The notes below the pieces were generated by a model that was not told where the DNA came from, did not search any database, and saw nothing but the letters and a program-made list of their open reading frames with translations. Position numbers and translations under genes: made by a program. This document shows positions 27,680 through 35,720 of a stretch of 64,000 nt of DNA, piece by piece; position 1 is the stretch's first letter, and each line of letters opens with the position of its first letter. The stretch lies in contig NZ_CP016796.1 of the NCBI RefSeq assembly GCF_001895265.1, positions 1,426,001 to 1,490,000 on the forward strand, given 5' to 3'. Source of the DNA: Francisella uliginis (GTDB lineage Bacteria > Pseudomonadota > Gammaproteobacteria > Francisellales > Francisellaceae).

Positions 27680-28488
27680 ATTTTTCCCTCTATAATATTT
27701 GTTATGCTATTTAGTTCATTCACTAAGTCATCAAGCTTAGGTACAAAATGATCTCTCTCAAGTAACATTGGATGCCAGCCATGTTGCTCAACTGCAAACT
27801 TAGCAAGCTCTTTTACCTCCTGTATTACATCTTTACCATGAGTATCTAAAATGAAATCATCTTTTTTATAATGTCCTGCAATATGGTAATAATTGATACT
27901 GCCTTTATTTATGCCTTTTATAAACTCATAAGCATCATAGTTGTGATTATGTCCATTGACATAAACATTATTTATATCAAGAAGCATTTTCGCACCACTT
28001 CTTTGTAAAATTTCATTAATAAAATCTAGTTCACTCATATCATTATCATATTGGTAATAATATGAGATATTTTCTAAGGTGAGGGGTCTTTTTATAATCT
28101 CTTGAACTTGATCTATACGATCACAAATATAAGAAATATTTTCCTTTTCTCTAGGCACTGGTAAAAGATCATACAAATATCCTTTCTCATCATCAGAAAA
28201 ACATAAATGATCACTATAAACTTCTATCTTATAATCATCTAAAAATGCTCTGATTTCATTCAAAAATCTCTTATTAAGTGGTTGAAAACCGCCAATTGAT
28301 AAACTCAAACCATGAGCTATGATAGGATAAATATTGGCAACTCTATCAAGGTAGTCTTGCTTAAAACCTCCTAAATTCATCCAGTTTTCTGGAGAAAGCT
28401 CTAAGAAATCAATTCCGTCAACTTTTTGTTTTGATAATATTGATTGATGCTCAGATCTTAATCCAATACCTTGAAACTTACCAGTCAT
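27676..28488 (-). CDS. bufB: Multinuclear non-heme iron-dependent oxidase (MNIO, DUF692; HvfB/BufB-like)
   Basis: About 270 aa with the MNIO metal-ligand blocks: FLELSPENW, YPIIAHGLSLSIGG, YSDHLCFSD, TLENISYYY, MLLDINNVYVNGHNHN, YHIAGHYKKDDFILDTHG and MLLERDHFVP. Together they supply the His, Asp and Glu ligands of a two- to three-iron site. Family members convert precursor cysteines to oxazolone/thioamide or thiooxazole groups. The ATG at 28488 makes an ATGA overlap with the precursor gene stop and is preferred over ATG at 28497. All expected ligand motifs appear intact. Confidence 0.93.
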   Translation of the reverse strand: MTGKFQGIGLRSEHQSILSKQKVDGIDFLELSPENWMNLGGFKQDYLDRVANIYPIIAHGLSLSIGGFQPLNKRFLNEIRAFLDDYKIEVYSDHLCFSDDEKGYLYDLLPVPREKENISYICDRIDQVQEIIKRPLTLENISYYYQYDNDMSELDFINEILQRSGAKMLLDINNVYVNGHNHNYDAYEFIKGINKGSINYYHIAGHYKKDDFILDTHGKDVIQEVKELAKFAVEQHGWHPMLLERDHFVPKLDDLVNELNSITNIIEGKI

Positions 28489-28814
28489 TGCCCACATACC
28501 CCATTAGAGCATTTTCCTAATTGTGCTACTTCTTGCTTATGTTGCTTACCATAGATTTTCTCTACTTTAGTACCACACTTGCCATCTCTTGCTCTTACAA
28601 GTTTGCCATCTTGCTCATCAGAGTTAACATCAACTACACCAAACTTTTTAAGTGAACCACATTTACCACTAGCACATTTACCTTCACCTTGAGCGATTGG
28701 ACTACTTTCAGATGACTCTTGAGCTTGGGTAATGGGCGCTTTAGCTTCTTCTGCTAAAGCAACTCCAAATGACATAGAAGCTGTTAAAGCGATTGTTAAA
28801 GGTATTTTTTTCAT
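28485..28814 (-). CDS. bufA: Cys-rich RiPP precursor peptide of the bufferin/HvfA (EGKC) type
   Basis: A 109-aa protein with a Sec signal peptide (hydrophobic residues 5-20, predicted cut after ALA at 21), then an acidic, Ser-rich spacer. Five cysteines follow in EGKC (Cys47), GKCG (Cys52), DGKCG (Cys80), GKC (Cys102) and VCGQ (Cys107). EGKC repeats after a signal peptide are the hallmark of HvfA/bufferin precursors, whose cysteines are modified by the MNIO partner and which bind copper in the periplasm. The gene is coupled to the MNIO gene by ATGA and sits 12 bases after the metallo-beta-lactamase-fold gene, with a GGAG ribosome site. Confidence 0.92.
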   Translation of the reverse strand: MKKIPLTIALTASMSFGVALAEEAKAPITQAQESSESSPIAQGEGKCASGKCGSLKKFGVVDVNSDEQDGKLVRARDGKCGTKVEKIYGKQHKQEVAQLGKCSNGVCGQ

Positions 28815-28826
28815 TTCAAACTCTCC

Positions 28827-29789
28827 TTATTTAACTCCATCAACGGGAAAACATGCTAAATCTCTACCCTCATATACAAGACCTTTATAGTATTTCTGTA
28901 CAATCTTAGTAGACTCATCTTTAAGTAATAAACCCTTACCTAAGAAATGACTTAGAACTAATGCTTTTGGATTAACTGCAGCAGCAACTTGTCCAATTAC
29001 AGATGGTTTAGCATGTAAGAAACTGCCCGCTGCATCTGCATTTTCATCAATTGGCATAGGCATCATTAGAATATCTGCATTTTTTGCAAACTTAATAAAA
29101 GCATCTCTAAATTTATCATGCTCATTACTACCGCCTGCACCAGCCACAACAATAGTACCTTTCTTAGATACTATCTTATATGCTAAAGTTGGAACATCTC
29201 CTTTAGGAATTCCCAATGCCCAAACAGTAAATTCATCATTTGAAAGAATTTTCGTTGGTCCCAACTTTGTATAATCAACATTTGTTACAGGATCAAGTTT
29301 AAAAGGAAAACCGTCTGTACCTGTAAGTATTCCATGTAAATATGCAAAAGCTCCATGATCTTCTCCAAATACTCTTTGAAGGAAATCAGTTGCACTAGGG
29401 AAAAGGCCAGAACCAGTTGGGCCAGATAAAGGTAAATCTTCTTTTCTATCAGAGAAGTATGCTCCTTTTAATATTGCTGGTAAATCTGCTGAATGATCTG
29501 CATGGAAGTGTGTCATACTGATTGACTTTAAATCCTCTAATCGAGCACCTGATTGACCAAATCTAAGATATGTGCCACCACCAGCATCAACCAAAACCTT
29601 AGATTTGCCATCAATCCATATCAACTCACCTGCAGATGCTCTAGCATCATCTGTAATTGGTCCTCCAGAACCAAGAAGCTGTAATGTGAAAGATTTATCT
29701 AAGCATTGTGGATTTGTTTGTGCGACACCTTGCGATACTCCAAAAATACACATTGAAGCAAGTACAAAGTTAAAAGCTCTTTTTTTCAT
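28827..29789 (-). CDS. Secreted metallo-beta-lactamase-fold hydrolase, first gene of the bufferin-like operon
   Basis: About 320 aa with a clear Sec signal peptide (MKKRAFNFVLASMCIFGV..., cut near VAQ) and the MBL metal motif THFHADHSADLP (His94, His96, Asp98, His99). GSGGP and VDAGGGTYLRFG are typical of the RNase Z/arylsulfatase-like MBL branch, and a late LVLSHF adds another His. The substrate is unknown. The ATG at 29789 has AAGG 6 bases upstream and is preferred over a TTG at 29795. It is 12 bases before the precursor gene, so it is probably co-transcribed with it. Periplasmic location matches the exported peptide. Confidence 0.87.
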   Translation of the reverse strand: MKKRAFNFVLASMCIFGVSQGVAQTNPQCLDKSFTLQLLGSGGPITDDARASAGELIWIDGKSKVLVDAGGGTYLRFGQSGARLEDLKSISMTHFHADHSADLPAILKGAYFSDRKEDLPLSGPTGSGLFPSATDFLQRVFGEDHGAFAYLHGILTGTDGFPFKLDPVTNVDYTKLGPTKILSNDEFTVWALGIPKGDVPTLAYKIVSKKGTIVVAGAGGSNEHDKFRDAFIKFAKNADILMMPMPIDENADAAGSFLHAKPSVIGQVAAAVNPKALVLSHFLGKGLLLKDESTKIVQKYYKGLVYEGRDLACFPVDGVK

Positions 29790-29795
29790 AAACAA

Positions 29796-29819
29796 CCTTA
29801 TAATTTACATTATGTAAGG
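29796..29819. promoter_or_regulatory. Palindrome just upstream of the MBL-bufABC operon, possible operator
   Basis: TTACAT-T-ATGTAA (29805-29817) is a perfect 6-1-6 palindrome, nested in an outer CCTTA...TAAGG pair (29796-29819). It lies about 16 bases before the first start codon and could bind a dimeric, perhaps metal-responsive, regulator or fold in the leader RNA. The regulator cannot be named from sequence. Confidence 0.35.
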
Positions 29820-29928
29820 TCATTATTAGCTATTAAGATAAATAATAAAAACTAATATTTTTTTATAAAACATATCAGTTTTATTTATATGTATAAAATA
29901 AGATTGAATTAGATTTATTTAGAGAGAA

Positions 29929-30711
29929 TTAAAGAACATTACCCATTAATACACTATGATAACCAGCATCTACGTGAATATTTTCACCTGTAATACCCGA
30001 AGCCATATCTGAGCATAAGAAAGCTACTGTATTACCAACTTCCATAATATCAACATTTTTCTTAAGTGGTGATACTGATGCATTATAATCTAACATCTTC
30101 TTGAAGTTTGAAATACCTGAAGCAGCAAGAGTTTTAATTGGTCCAGCCGATACACAGTTCACATTGATTCCATCTTGACCTAAAGCAAGAGCTGTATATC
30201 TCATAGTAGCTTCTAGAGATGCTTTTGCAACACCCATTGTATTATAACTTGGCATAGCTTTTTCTGCACCGATGTAAGTAAGACCTACGATAGAACCATT
30301 TCTACCTTTCATCATTGCACGACCTTCTCTAGCTAAAGCAGCAAAAGAGTAAGCACTTATATCATGAGCAACTGAGAATCCTTCACGAGTTACAGTATCA
30401 ACGAAATCACCACCTAATTGATCACGTGGAGCAAATGCAATTGAATGGATAATACCATCAAGACCATCCCAAACCTTTCCAAGCTCTACAAATAAATCTT
30501 TAATTTCTTGATCAGATGTAACATCACAAGGAAGAACAGCTGCTGGCTCAAACTCAGCACTAAGCTTTTCAACTCTTTCTTTGAATTGGCCAACATAAGT
30601 AAATGCTAGTTCAGCACCTTCCCTGTGTAGAGCTTTTGCAATACCATAAGCAATTGACTTATTACTTAAAAGACCAGTTACTACTATTTTCTTTCCTGCT
30701 AGAAAACCCAT
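29929..30711 (-). CDS. fabI: Enoyl-[acyl-carrier-protein] reductase (NADH), FabI
   Basis: A 260-aa SDR-type enoyl reductase: GKKIVVTGLLSNKSIAYGIA at the N-terminus, HSIAFAPRDQLGG near residue 92, and the catalytic Tyr-x6-Lys in SYNTMGVAKASLEA near residue 157. It performs the last reduction in each fatty-acid elongation cycle. Length and motifs are complete. Transcribed on its own; a GGAG ribosome site precedes the ATG. Confidence 0.97.
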   Translation of the reverse strand: MGFLAGKKIVVTGLLSNKSIAYGIAKALHREGAELAFTYVGQFKERVEKLSAEFEPAAVLPCDVTSDQEIKDLFVELGKVWDGLDGIIHSIAFAPRDQLGGDFVDTVTREGFSVAHDISAYSFAALAREGRAMMKGRNGSIVGLTYIGAEKAMPSYNTMGVAKASLEATMRYTALALGQDGINVNCVSAGPIKTLAASGISNFKKMLDYNASVSPLKKNVDIMEVGNTVAFLCSDMASGITGENIHVDAGYHSVLMGNVL

Positions 30712-30862
30712 TTAAATTCTCCTTTGTGAATTTTTTATTAAATCTTTAACCTCTTGTGTATCAACATTAATGATTATATGTACAAATACACTAAACTAAT
30801 AGTTATAATTATAGTTAATCATAAAATAAAACACTAGCATAATTTATTAAGAGAGATATTCT

Positions 30863-31576
30863 ATGAGTCGTAATAATAAGAAAATAGTCCCAACGCATAA
30901 TGGTGAAGTAACTTTTGATCGCGCTAAAGAAACATGGAATATATTAAAAATAACCTCTGAGCTTGTTGAAGGTTTTGAACGCTTAGACAAGCTCACTCCA
31001 GCAATTAGTATATTTGGATCAGCAAGATTAAAAAAAGATAATAAGTACTATTTAAAAACTATCGAAATAGCAGAAAAATTATCTAATCATGGATTTACAA
31101 TCATTACAGGTGGCGGACCTGGAATTATGGAAGCCGGTAACAAAGGAGCACTAGAAGGATCCTCTTCAAGTGTTGGCTTAAATATAACATTACCTCATGA
31201 ACAAAAACCTAATGCATACCAAGATATTAATCTTAGTTATAGATATTTTTTTACTCGAAAAGCAATGTTTATTAAACACTCAATGGCTTACATTGTTATG
31301 CCTGGAGGTTTTGGTACCATGGATGAGTTATTTGATATAGCTACTTTGATACAGACTGAGAAAAAAACATACATGCCTGTTATACTTTTTGGTAAAGACT
31401 TTTGGGGCGGCTTAGTAGATTGGATTAAAACAACAATGTTAGAAAATGGTGTTGTTAATAAAAATGATCTGAAGATTTTACATCTTGTTGATACAATCGA
31501 TGAGGCTATTGAAATTATTCGTGAATATTATCAGAACTCATACCACTCTAAAGAGCATGCTCATATAGTTTTTTAA
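30863..31576 (+). CDS. LOG-family protein (TIGR00730-type)
   Basis: A 237-aa Rossmann protein with both LOG signatures: ITGGGPGIMEAGNKGA near residue 87 and PGGFGTMDELFD near residue 152. LOG-family proteins release nucleobases from nucleoside monophosphates (cytokinin-type phosphoribohydrolase) or act as nucleotide pyrophosphorylases such as PpnN. Which applies here is not known. It leads a short plus-strand run with a small membrane protein and a methyltransferase. Confidence 0.9.
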   Translation: MSRNNKKIVPTHNGEVTFDRAKETWNILKITSELVEGFERLDKLTPAISIFGSARLKKDNKYYLKTIEIAEKLSNHGFTIITGGGPGIMEAGNKGALEGSSSSVGLNITLPHEQKPNAYQDINLSYRYFFTRKAMFIKHSMAYIVMPGGFGTMDELFDIATLIQTEKKTYMPVILFGKDFWGGLVDWIKTTMLENGVVNKNDLKILHLVDTIDEAIEIIREYYQNSYHSKEHAHIVF

Positions 31577-31588
31577 AGGTTTATTTAT

Positions 31589-31834
31589 ATGGATATTAAT
31601 ACTATTTCTTCGACTTTGATACATAATTCCCTACCTATAATTGTTGCTTTTAATGTCTTAATACATATTTTTTGTGGTTTAGGAATTGCAAAAGATATTC
31701 CTAAGATTTTAGATAAGAGACTAACTACAATCTTACTACCAAAAAATATCTGGATTTTAGTGGGACTAGTTTTTGGCATATGGGGATTATTAATATATTG
31801 GTTATTTCATCATTCAACTATCTCTAGGGGATAA
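31589..31834 (+). CDS. Small membrane protein of unknown function
   Basis: 81 aa with two hydrophobic helices (about residues 15-32 and 55-73) separated by a basic loop (KDIPKILDKRL). The ATG has AAAGG 9 bases upstream and lies 12 bases after the LOG gene, with a methyltransferase gene 14 bases downstream, so it is probably expressed with both. I do not recognise a family. The minus-strand reading of this stretch lacks such support. Confidence 0.7.
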   Translation: MDINTISSTLIHNSLPIIVAFNVLIHIFCGLGIAKDIPKILDKRLTTILLPKNIWILVGLVFGIWGLLIYWLFHHSTISRG

Positions 31835-31848
31835 AATAAGGAATCTTT

Positions 31849-32607
31849 ATGAGTAATAACAATTTATGGCAACCTAAATCATACAACTCTACTGGAAAAT
31901 TTGTTACACAATACGGTAATGAAGTTGTTGAACTTTTAAACCCATCTAAGGGAGAAAATATTCTAGACCTAGGATGTGGCACAGGTGAGCTTACTAACAT
32001 AATAAAAAATACTGGTGCTAAAGTTATAGGTGCTGACATTTCAGAGAATATGCTTAAAAAAGCAAAAGAGAACTACTCTGAAATTGAGTTTATACAAATA
32101 GATGCTCAACAGGATATAGATCTTAAAAAAGAAAGTTTTGATGCCGTCTTTTCAAATGCTGCTTTACATTGGATGACAAACCCTCTTGCTGTTATAAAAA
32201 ATATAAATCATATATTAAAAAAAGATGGTAGGTTTGTATTTGAAATGGGTGGCAAAGGTAATATTAAAGAAGTATTATCCAGCTTAGATAATACGGCTAA
32301 GAAATATCAAATCGAAGATTATGATATCGATAACTTCTATCCAAGTATTTCAGAGTATAGTACTCTTCTTGAAAAAAATGGTTTTACTGTAAAATATATG
32401 ATTTTATTTGAAAGACTTACTCTGCTTGAAGGAAATGATGGTTTTAAGAACTGGGTAAAAACTTTTAGAGTAAACTTACTAGATAAAATTAATAACGTTG
32501 CTGAGTTTCTCAATGATGCTGAAGTACTAGCATATAAAAATCTTTTCAAAGATGGTAAATGGTATGCTGATTATGTAAGACTTAGAGGTGTTGCTGCAAA
32601 AAGCTAA
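31849..32607 (+). CDS. Class I SAM-dependent methyltransferase (Tam/UbiE-like)
   Basis: A 252-aa methyltransferase with motif I ILDLGCGTGELTNII near residue 35, VIGADISENMLKKAKENY, and SNAALHWMTNPLAVI near residue 104, a pattern shared with trans-aconitate methyltransferase-like enzymes. The substrate is not known. An AAGGAAT ribosome site precedes the ATG. It converges on the pilin gene, 28 bases between the stops. Confidence 0.85.
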   Translation: MSNNNLWQPKSYNSTGKFVTQYGNEVVELLNPSKGENILDLGCGTGELTNIIKNTGAKVIGADISENMLKKAKENYSEIEFIQIDAQQDIDLKKESFDAVFSNAALHWMTNPLAVIKNINHILKKDGRFVFEMGGKGNIKEVLSSLDNTAKKYQIEDYDIDNFYPSISEYSTLLEKNGFTVKYMILFERLTLLEGNDGFKNWVKTFRVNLLDKINNVAEFLNDAEVLAYKNLFKDGKWYADYVRLRGVAAKS

Positions 32608-32635
32608 AACTCTTTTAGATGACTCACTGATTAAA

Positions 32636-33865
32636 TTAAACCTCAGGGGCTCCAACAGGTACGCTATTCTCTGGTCTATCTCCAGCACCACGAACAGTAT
32701 CAGCAAACTGAGAATCTTCTAATAGTGCATCTTTAGCTGCATTGTATTCTTGATTTGATAAGGTGATCGCCTGTGAATAACTATAATTTTCAATTTCTTC
32801 ACGAGGAGTCCCATCAGGTATATCAAGGTTTTTGGTGTCTGCCTCTACTGTAGCGTAGCGAGCTTCTGCATTAGAAACTTGTGAAGTATAATCATTATAA
32901 GAATTAGTGCTATTGGTTTGAGCTATTGTTTTATTATTTTCTAATAATGTTACTTCATCTTCCAAAACAGATATATCATTTCTTAATGTTGTAGCATTTG
33001 CCTCTGCTGCTTCTGCACTTGCTTGAAAAGTCGCTGCTAATTCAGTATCATCATTTGCTTCAGCTGTTGCCTGATTAGCTCTATGAGCAGCTGCTTCTGC
33101 CTCATATTGCGAAGCATCAGTATCTTTTTGGTCTATTAAGTCATTTCTACTAGTTATTTCACTATTTATTGTCGCTATCTCATTTTGATAGTTATTGTAG
33201 TCAGCTAGTGCATTATCTCTGGCTGTAATATAACCTTGGTATTCTGCATCCGCTGTAAGGGCATCGTCTCTTCTTTGGTTCCATGCAGTTAGAGCGTTAT
33301 TAAAGTTAGTATCTACGGTACTAGATAATTCATCGAGTAAACTTTCAAACTCTAGTAAATCATCATTTAACTCCTCGCTTGTCTCATTACAACCATTAGG
33401 CATTACACCAGAGGGAGGACTACCTGTTGGCTGGTTAGGGTCTACAGTCTCATCAGTACGATTATCATAACCAATATCACACTCCCAATTAACTAAAGTT
33501 CCATTATTATTTATTCTTGGAGTTATTGCTATTTGATATGCGATACCTTGTACTACTGGATGGCTAATTAATCTGCCATTATTTTGTCTAAACTCATTCA
33601 TAATAGCGACATTATCATCACCAAAGTAGTCGTCTTTCATATCAGCTATTCCTGATTGAAATTCCTCATCACTACTTATACCTTGTTCTTGAATATAAAC
33701 TGCAACTGCTTTACGATAATTATCCATTTTATCAATCTCATCTTGCAGTCTAACTTTAGTTATATGATTTGCATACGATACTATTGCAGCGACTGCCAAT
33801 ATACCAACTATTGCTATCACAACCATCAGTTCAACAAGAGAGAAACCTTTATTGTTTCTTACCAT
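32636..33865 (-). CDS. Type IV pilin-like protein with a long coiled-coil extension
   Basis: A 409-aa protein with a perfect class III signal: MVRNNKG, cleavage before FSLVELMVVIAIVGILAVAA, with Glu at position 5 of the mature form. Residues 30-150 resemble a short pilin head, including two Cys (WECDIGYDN and NGCNE). From about 160 to 390 it is Ala/Glu/Asp/Asn-rich, nearly free of Pro and Gly, and reads as a long coiled coil (SAEAAEANATTLRNDISVLE). Typical pilins are 140-180 aa. It may be a minor pilin or pseudopilin carrying a stalk or spacer. No assembly genes are adjacent. Confidence 0.85.
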   Translation of the reverse strand: MVRNNKGFSLVELMVVIAIVGILAVAAIVSYANHITKVRLQDEIDKMDNYRKAVAVYIQEQGISSDEEFQSGIADMKDDYFGDDNVAIMNEFRQNNGRLISHPVVQGIAYQIAITPRINNNGTLVNWECDIGYDNRTDETVDPNQPTGSPPSGVMPNGCNETSEELNDDLLEFESLLDELSSTVDTNFNNALTAWNQRRDDALTADAEYQGYITARDNALADYNNYQNEIATINSEITSRNDLIDQKDTDASQYEAEAAAHRANQATAEANDDTELAATFQASAEAAEANATTLRNDISVLEDEVTLLENNKTIAQTNSTNSYNDYTSQVSNAEARYATVEADTKNLDIPDGTPREEIENYSYSQAITLSNQEYNAAKDALLEDSQFADTVRGAGDRPENSVPVGAPEV

Positions 33866-33936
33866 ATTTTTATAAAAAAATAATAAATGTAATGTATATT
33901 TTATACTTTTATAAAATTTTATGCAGTTACAATTTA

Positions 33937-34509
33937 TTAAAGTTGCTGATTATTACTTGAAATTAAGCGAATATCTCTTTTTATAATATTCTCAATGACC
34001 TCATCATTTAAAGTATGATCTAGATCTTTAATTAGATTAACTTCTCCCCAAGTACTCTCAAAAAATTTATTATCAACGATAGTGTCATTCTCTGTAAGAG
34101 TAACTCTAATATTCTCATTAAACTTACCTAGTTTGCCATTCATAAGCAATAAAAAATATGCACCAAGCATTTTTCTAAGCCTAACTTTTCTAAGAACTCG
34201 CATTGTCTTATGATGAATAAAAAATGGTGTAATTAAGTGTAATTTCTTATAGAGCTCTTCATCTATTAATGATGAGATTCCTGCTGACATAGAAATTGCA
34301 TAAATTAAATCATAGTTTTCACTACTAATTTTATATTTATTTATGATTCGTTTTAACTTTCTTTTGACAAAAACTGGTCGACCTAAAGCTACAGTAGTTA
34401 TTCTGACTTTTATACCATTAATATCAGCATGTACAACTGAGTCACCCTTACTAAAGTAACCTCTTATTATTATAATATTTAGTGTATCTTTTGTATCTAT
34501 AGTATTCAT
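33937..34509 (-). CDS. Conserved-looking protein of unknown function
   Basis: 190 aa, slightly basic, no signal peptide. SMSAGISSLIDEELYKKLHL near residue 73 recalls the nucleophile region of alpha/beta hydrolases, but the expected GxSxG is not intact and I do not assign a fold. The ATG at 34509 directly abuts the gloA stop, which implies co-transcription with gloA. Codon use matches the neighbours. Confidence 0.72.
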   Translation of the reverse strand: MNTIDTKDTLNIIIIRGYFSKGDSVVHADINGIKVRITTVALGRPVFVKRKLKRIINKYKISSENYDLIYAISMSAGISSLIDEELYKKLHLITPFFIHHKTMRVLRKVRLRKMLGAYFLLLMNGKLGKFNENIRVTLTENDTIVDNKFFESTWGEVNLIKDLDHTLNDEVIENIIKRDIRLISSNNQQL

Positions 34510-34893
34510 TTAAGCTTTTTCAATAAGTTCTATTTGATAACCATCTGGATCTTTTATAAAAGCAATAACAGTGCTTCCACCTTTGACAGGCCCTGCTTCT
34601 CTACTTACAATTCCACCTTTTGCTTTAACATCTTCACAAGCCTTATAGACATCTTCTACTTGCATGCATAAGTGTCCAAATGCATTACCATGATCATATT
34701 CATGATCACCCCAGTTATATGTTAGCTCTAAAACCGTATGATTAGAAATATCTCCATAGCCTAAAAACACTAAAGTATATTTATATTCTGGATTATCTGC
34801 TTTTTTTTGAACAGACATTCCCAAGATATTTTTATAAAAATCAATCGATTTATCTAAATCTTTAACTCTTAACATTACATGTGCAAAACGCAT
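34510..34893 (-). CDS. gloA: Lactoylglutathione lyase (glyoxalase I)
   Basis: A 127-aa glyoxalase fold protein. The expected metal ligands are present: His in MRFAHVMLRV (5), Glu in TVLELTYNWG, His in AFGHLCMQVED and Glu in GYQIELIEKA. MLRVKDLDKSIDFYKNILGM is the canonical opening. It converts the methylglyoxal-glutathione adduct to S-lactoylglutathione. Full length for GloA. Confidence 0.96.
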   Translation of the reverse strand: MRFAHVMLRVKDLDKSIDFYKNILGMSVQKKADNPEYKYTLVFLGYGDISNHTVLELTYNWGDHEYDHGNAFGHLCMQVEDVYKACEDVKAKGGIVSREAGPVKGGSTVIAFIKDPDGYQIELIEKA

Positions 34894-34915
34894 AAAATAC
34901 TCCGCAAATATAAAT

Positions 34916-34944
34916 TTGTTATTAATAAATAGTTTTGTTATATT
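34916..34944 (+). promoter_or_regulatory. Putative promoter of the riboswitch-yhhQ transcript
   Basis: TTGTTA (34916-34921), a 17-base spacer, then TATATT (34939-34944). This places the start at about 34951, only some 11 bases before the riboswitch P1 stem, which fits a short preQ1 leader. Confidence 0.5.
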
Positions 34945-34961
34945 ATAGCAGATTTTAAATC

Positions 34962-35000
34962 CCCTGTTCGTAACTATCCAGGGTAAACAAAACTAAAGGC
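34962..35000 (+). promoter_or_regulatory. preQ1-I riboswitch controlling the queuosine-precursor transporter
   Basis: P1 is CCCTG (34962-34966) paired with CAGGG (34979-34983). The 12-base loop TTCGTAACTATC closely resembles the Bacillus preQ1-I loop TTCTAGCTACAC. After P1 comes the A-rich tail TAAACAAAACTAAAGGC, which in this class folds back to form the second pseudoknot stem. AAAGG (34995-34999) is also the Shine-Dalgarno site, 7 bases before the ATG at 35007. Ligand-induced folding should therefore block translation when preQ1 is plentiful. The downstream gene belongs to a queuosine-precursor transporter family, which agrees. Confidence 0.85.
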
Positions 35001-35006
35001 AAACAA

Positions 35007-35720
35007 ATGAGCAATTTTGATATTTTAATCCTATTTACATTTATAGACTTCTTTATATTATTTCTAGCTTTTAAGCTTTTTGGCAAAAAAGGATTGCATG
35101 TATTTATTGTCATTAGCGTAATAGCTGCAAACATCCAAGTTAATAGGGGTGTTGCTTATGATATTGCTGGATTTCATATAATTGCGACTTTAGGTAATGT
35201 AATGTTTGGCGGCATATTTACTGCTAATGACTTACTTAATGAAAAATATGGCCGACAAGAAGCTAGAAAAGCTGTACTTAAATCAATATTCTTTGGTTTA
35301 TCATTTGTACTTCTAATGTTTATGGCTACACTATTTAACTCTATTAATGACTCTTTCTATAAACAAACAAATGAAGCTTTTGATTTATTTTTTTCGATTA
35401 ATGGTGGTGCGTTAAAGGCTGTAATAATCGGTAACTGCGTTTATCTAATTTCTCAATTATTTGATGTACTTATTTATTCGAAACTTAGAAGTCTCAGTTC
35501 TGATATAAAATGGCTATGGTTCAGAAATACAGGCTCAACCTTAATATCTCAAATACTTGATACAACTCTTATAACTTACGGATTTGCTTTTGCTGGGATT
35601 CTACCTATAGAAAGCGCTTTTGAAATAATAATCTCAACTTTAGTTATAAAATATATAATAGCTTTTATAAATGCGCCTTTATTTTATATTCTAGCTTTCA
35701 CAAAACCTAAAGAATCATAA
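35007..35720 (+). CDS. yhhQ: Queuosine-precursor transporter (YhhQ/VUT family)
   Basis: A 237-aa membrane protein with about six helices and the family block QVNRGVAYDIAGFHIIATLG followed by FTANDLLNEKYGRQEARKAV. YhhQ-type proteins import preQ0 and preQ1 for tRNA queuosine modification. The preQ1-I riboswitch in its leader independently supports this role. queA lies about 1.7 kb away on the other strand. Its end overlaps the convergent TauE gene by 14 bases. Confidence 0.92.
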   Translation: MSNFDILILFTFIDFFILFLAFKLFGKKGLHVFIVISVIAANIQVNRGVAYDIAGFHIIATLGNVMFGGIFTANDLLNEKYGRQEARKAVLKSIFFGLSFVLLMFMATLFNSINDSFYKQTNEAFDLFFSINGGALKAVIIGNCVYLISQLFDVLIYSKLRSLSSDIKWLWFRNTGSTLISQILDTTLITYGFAFAGILPIESAFEIIISTLVIKYIIAFINAPLFYILAFTKPKES

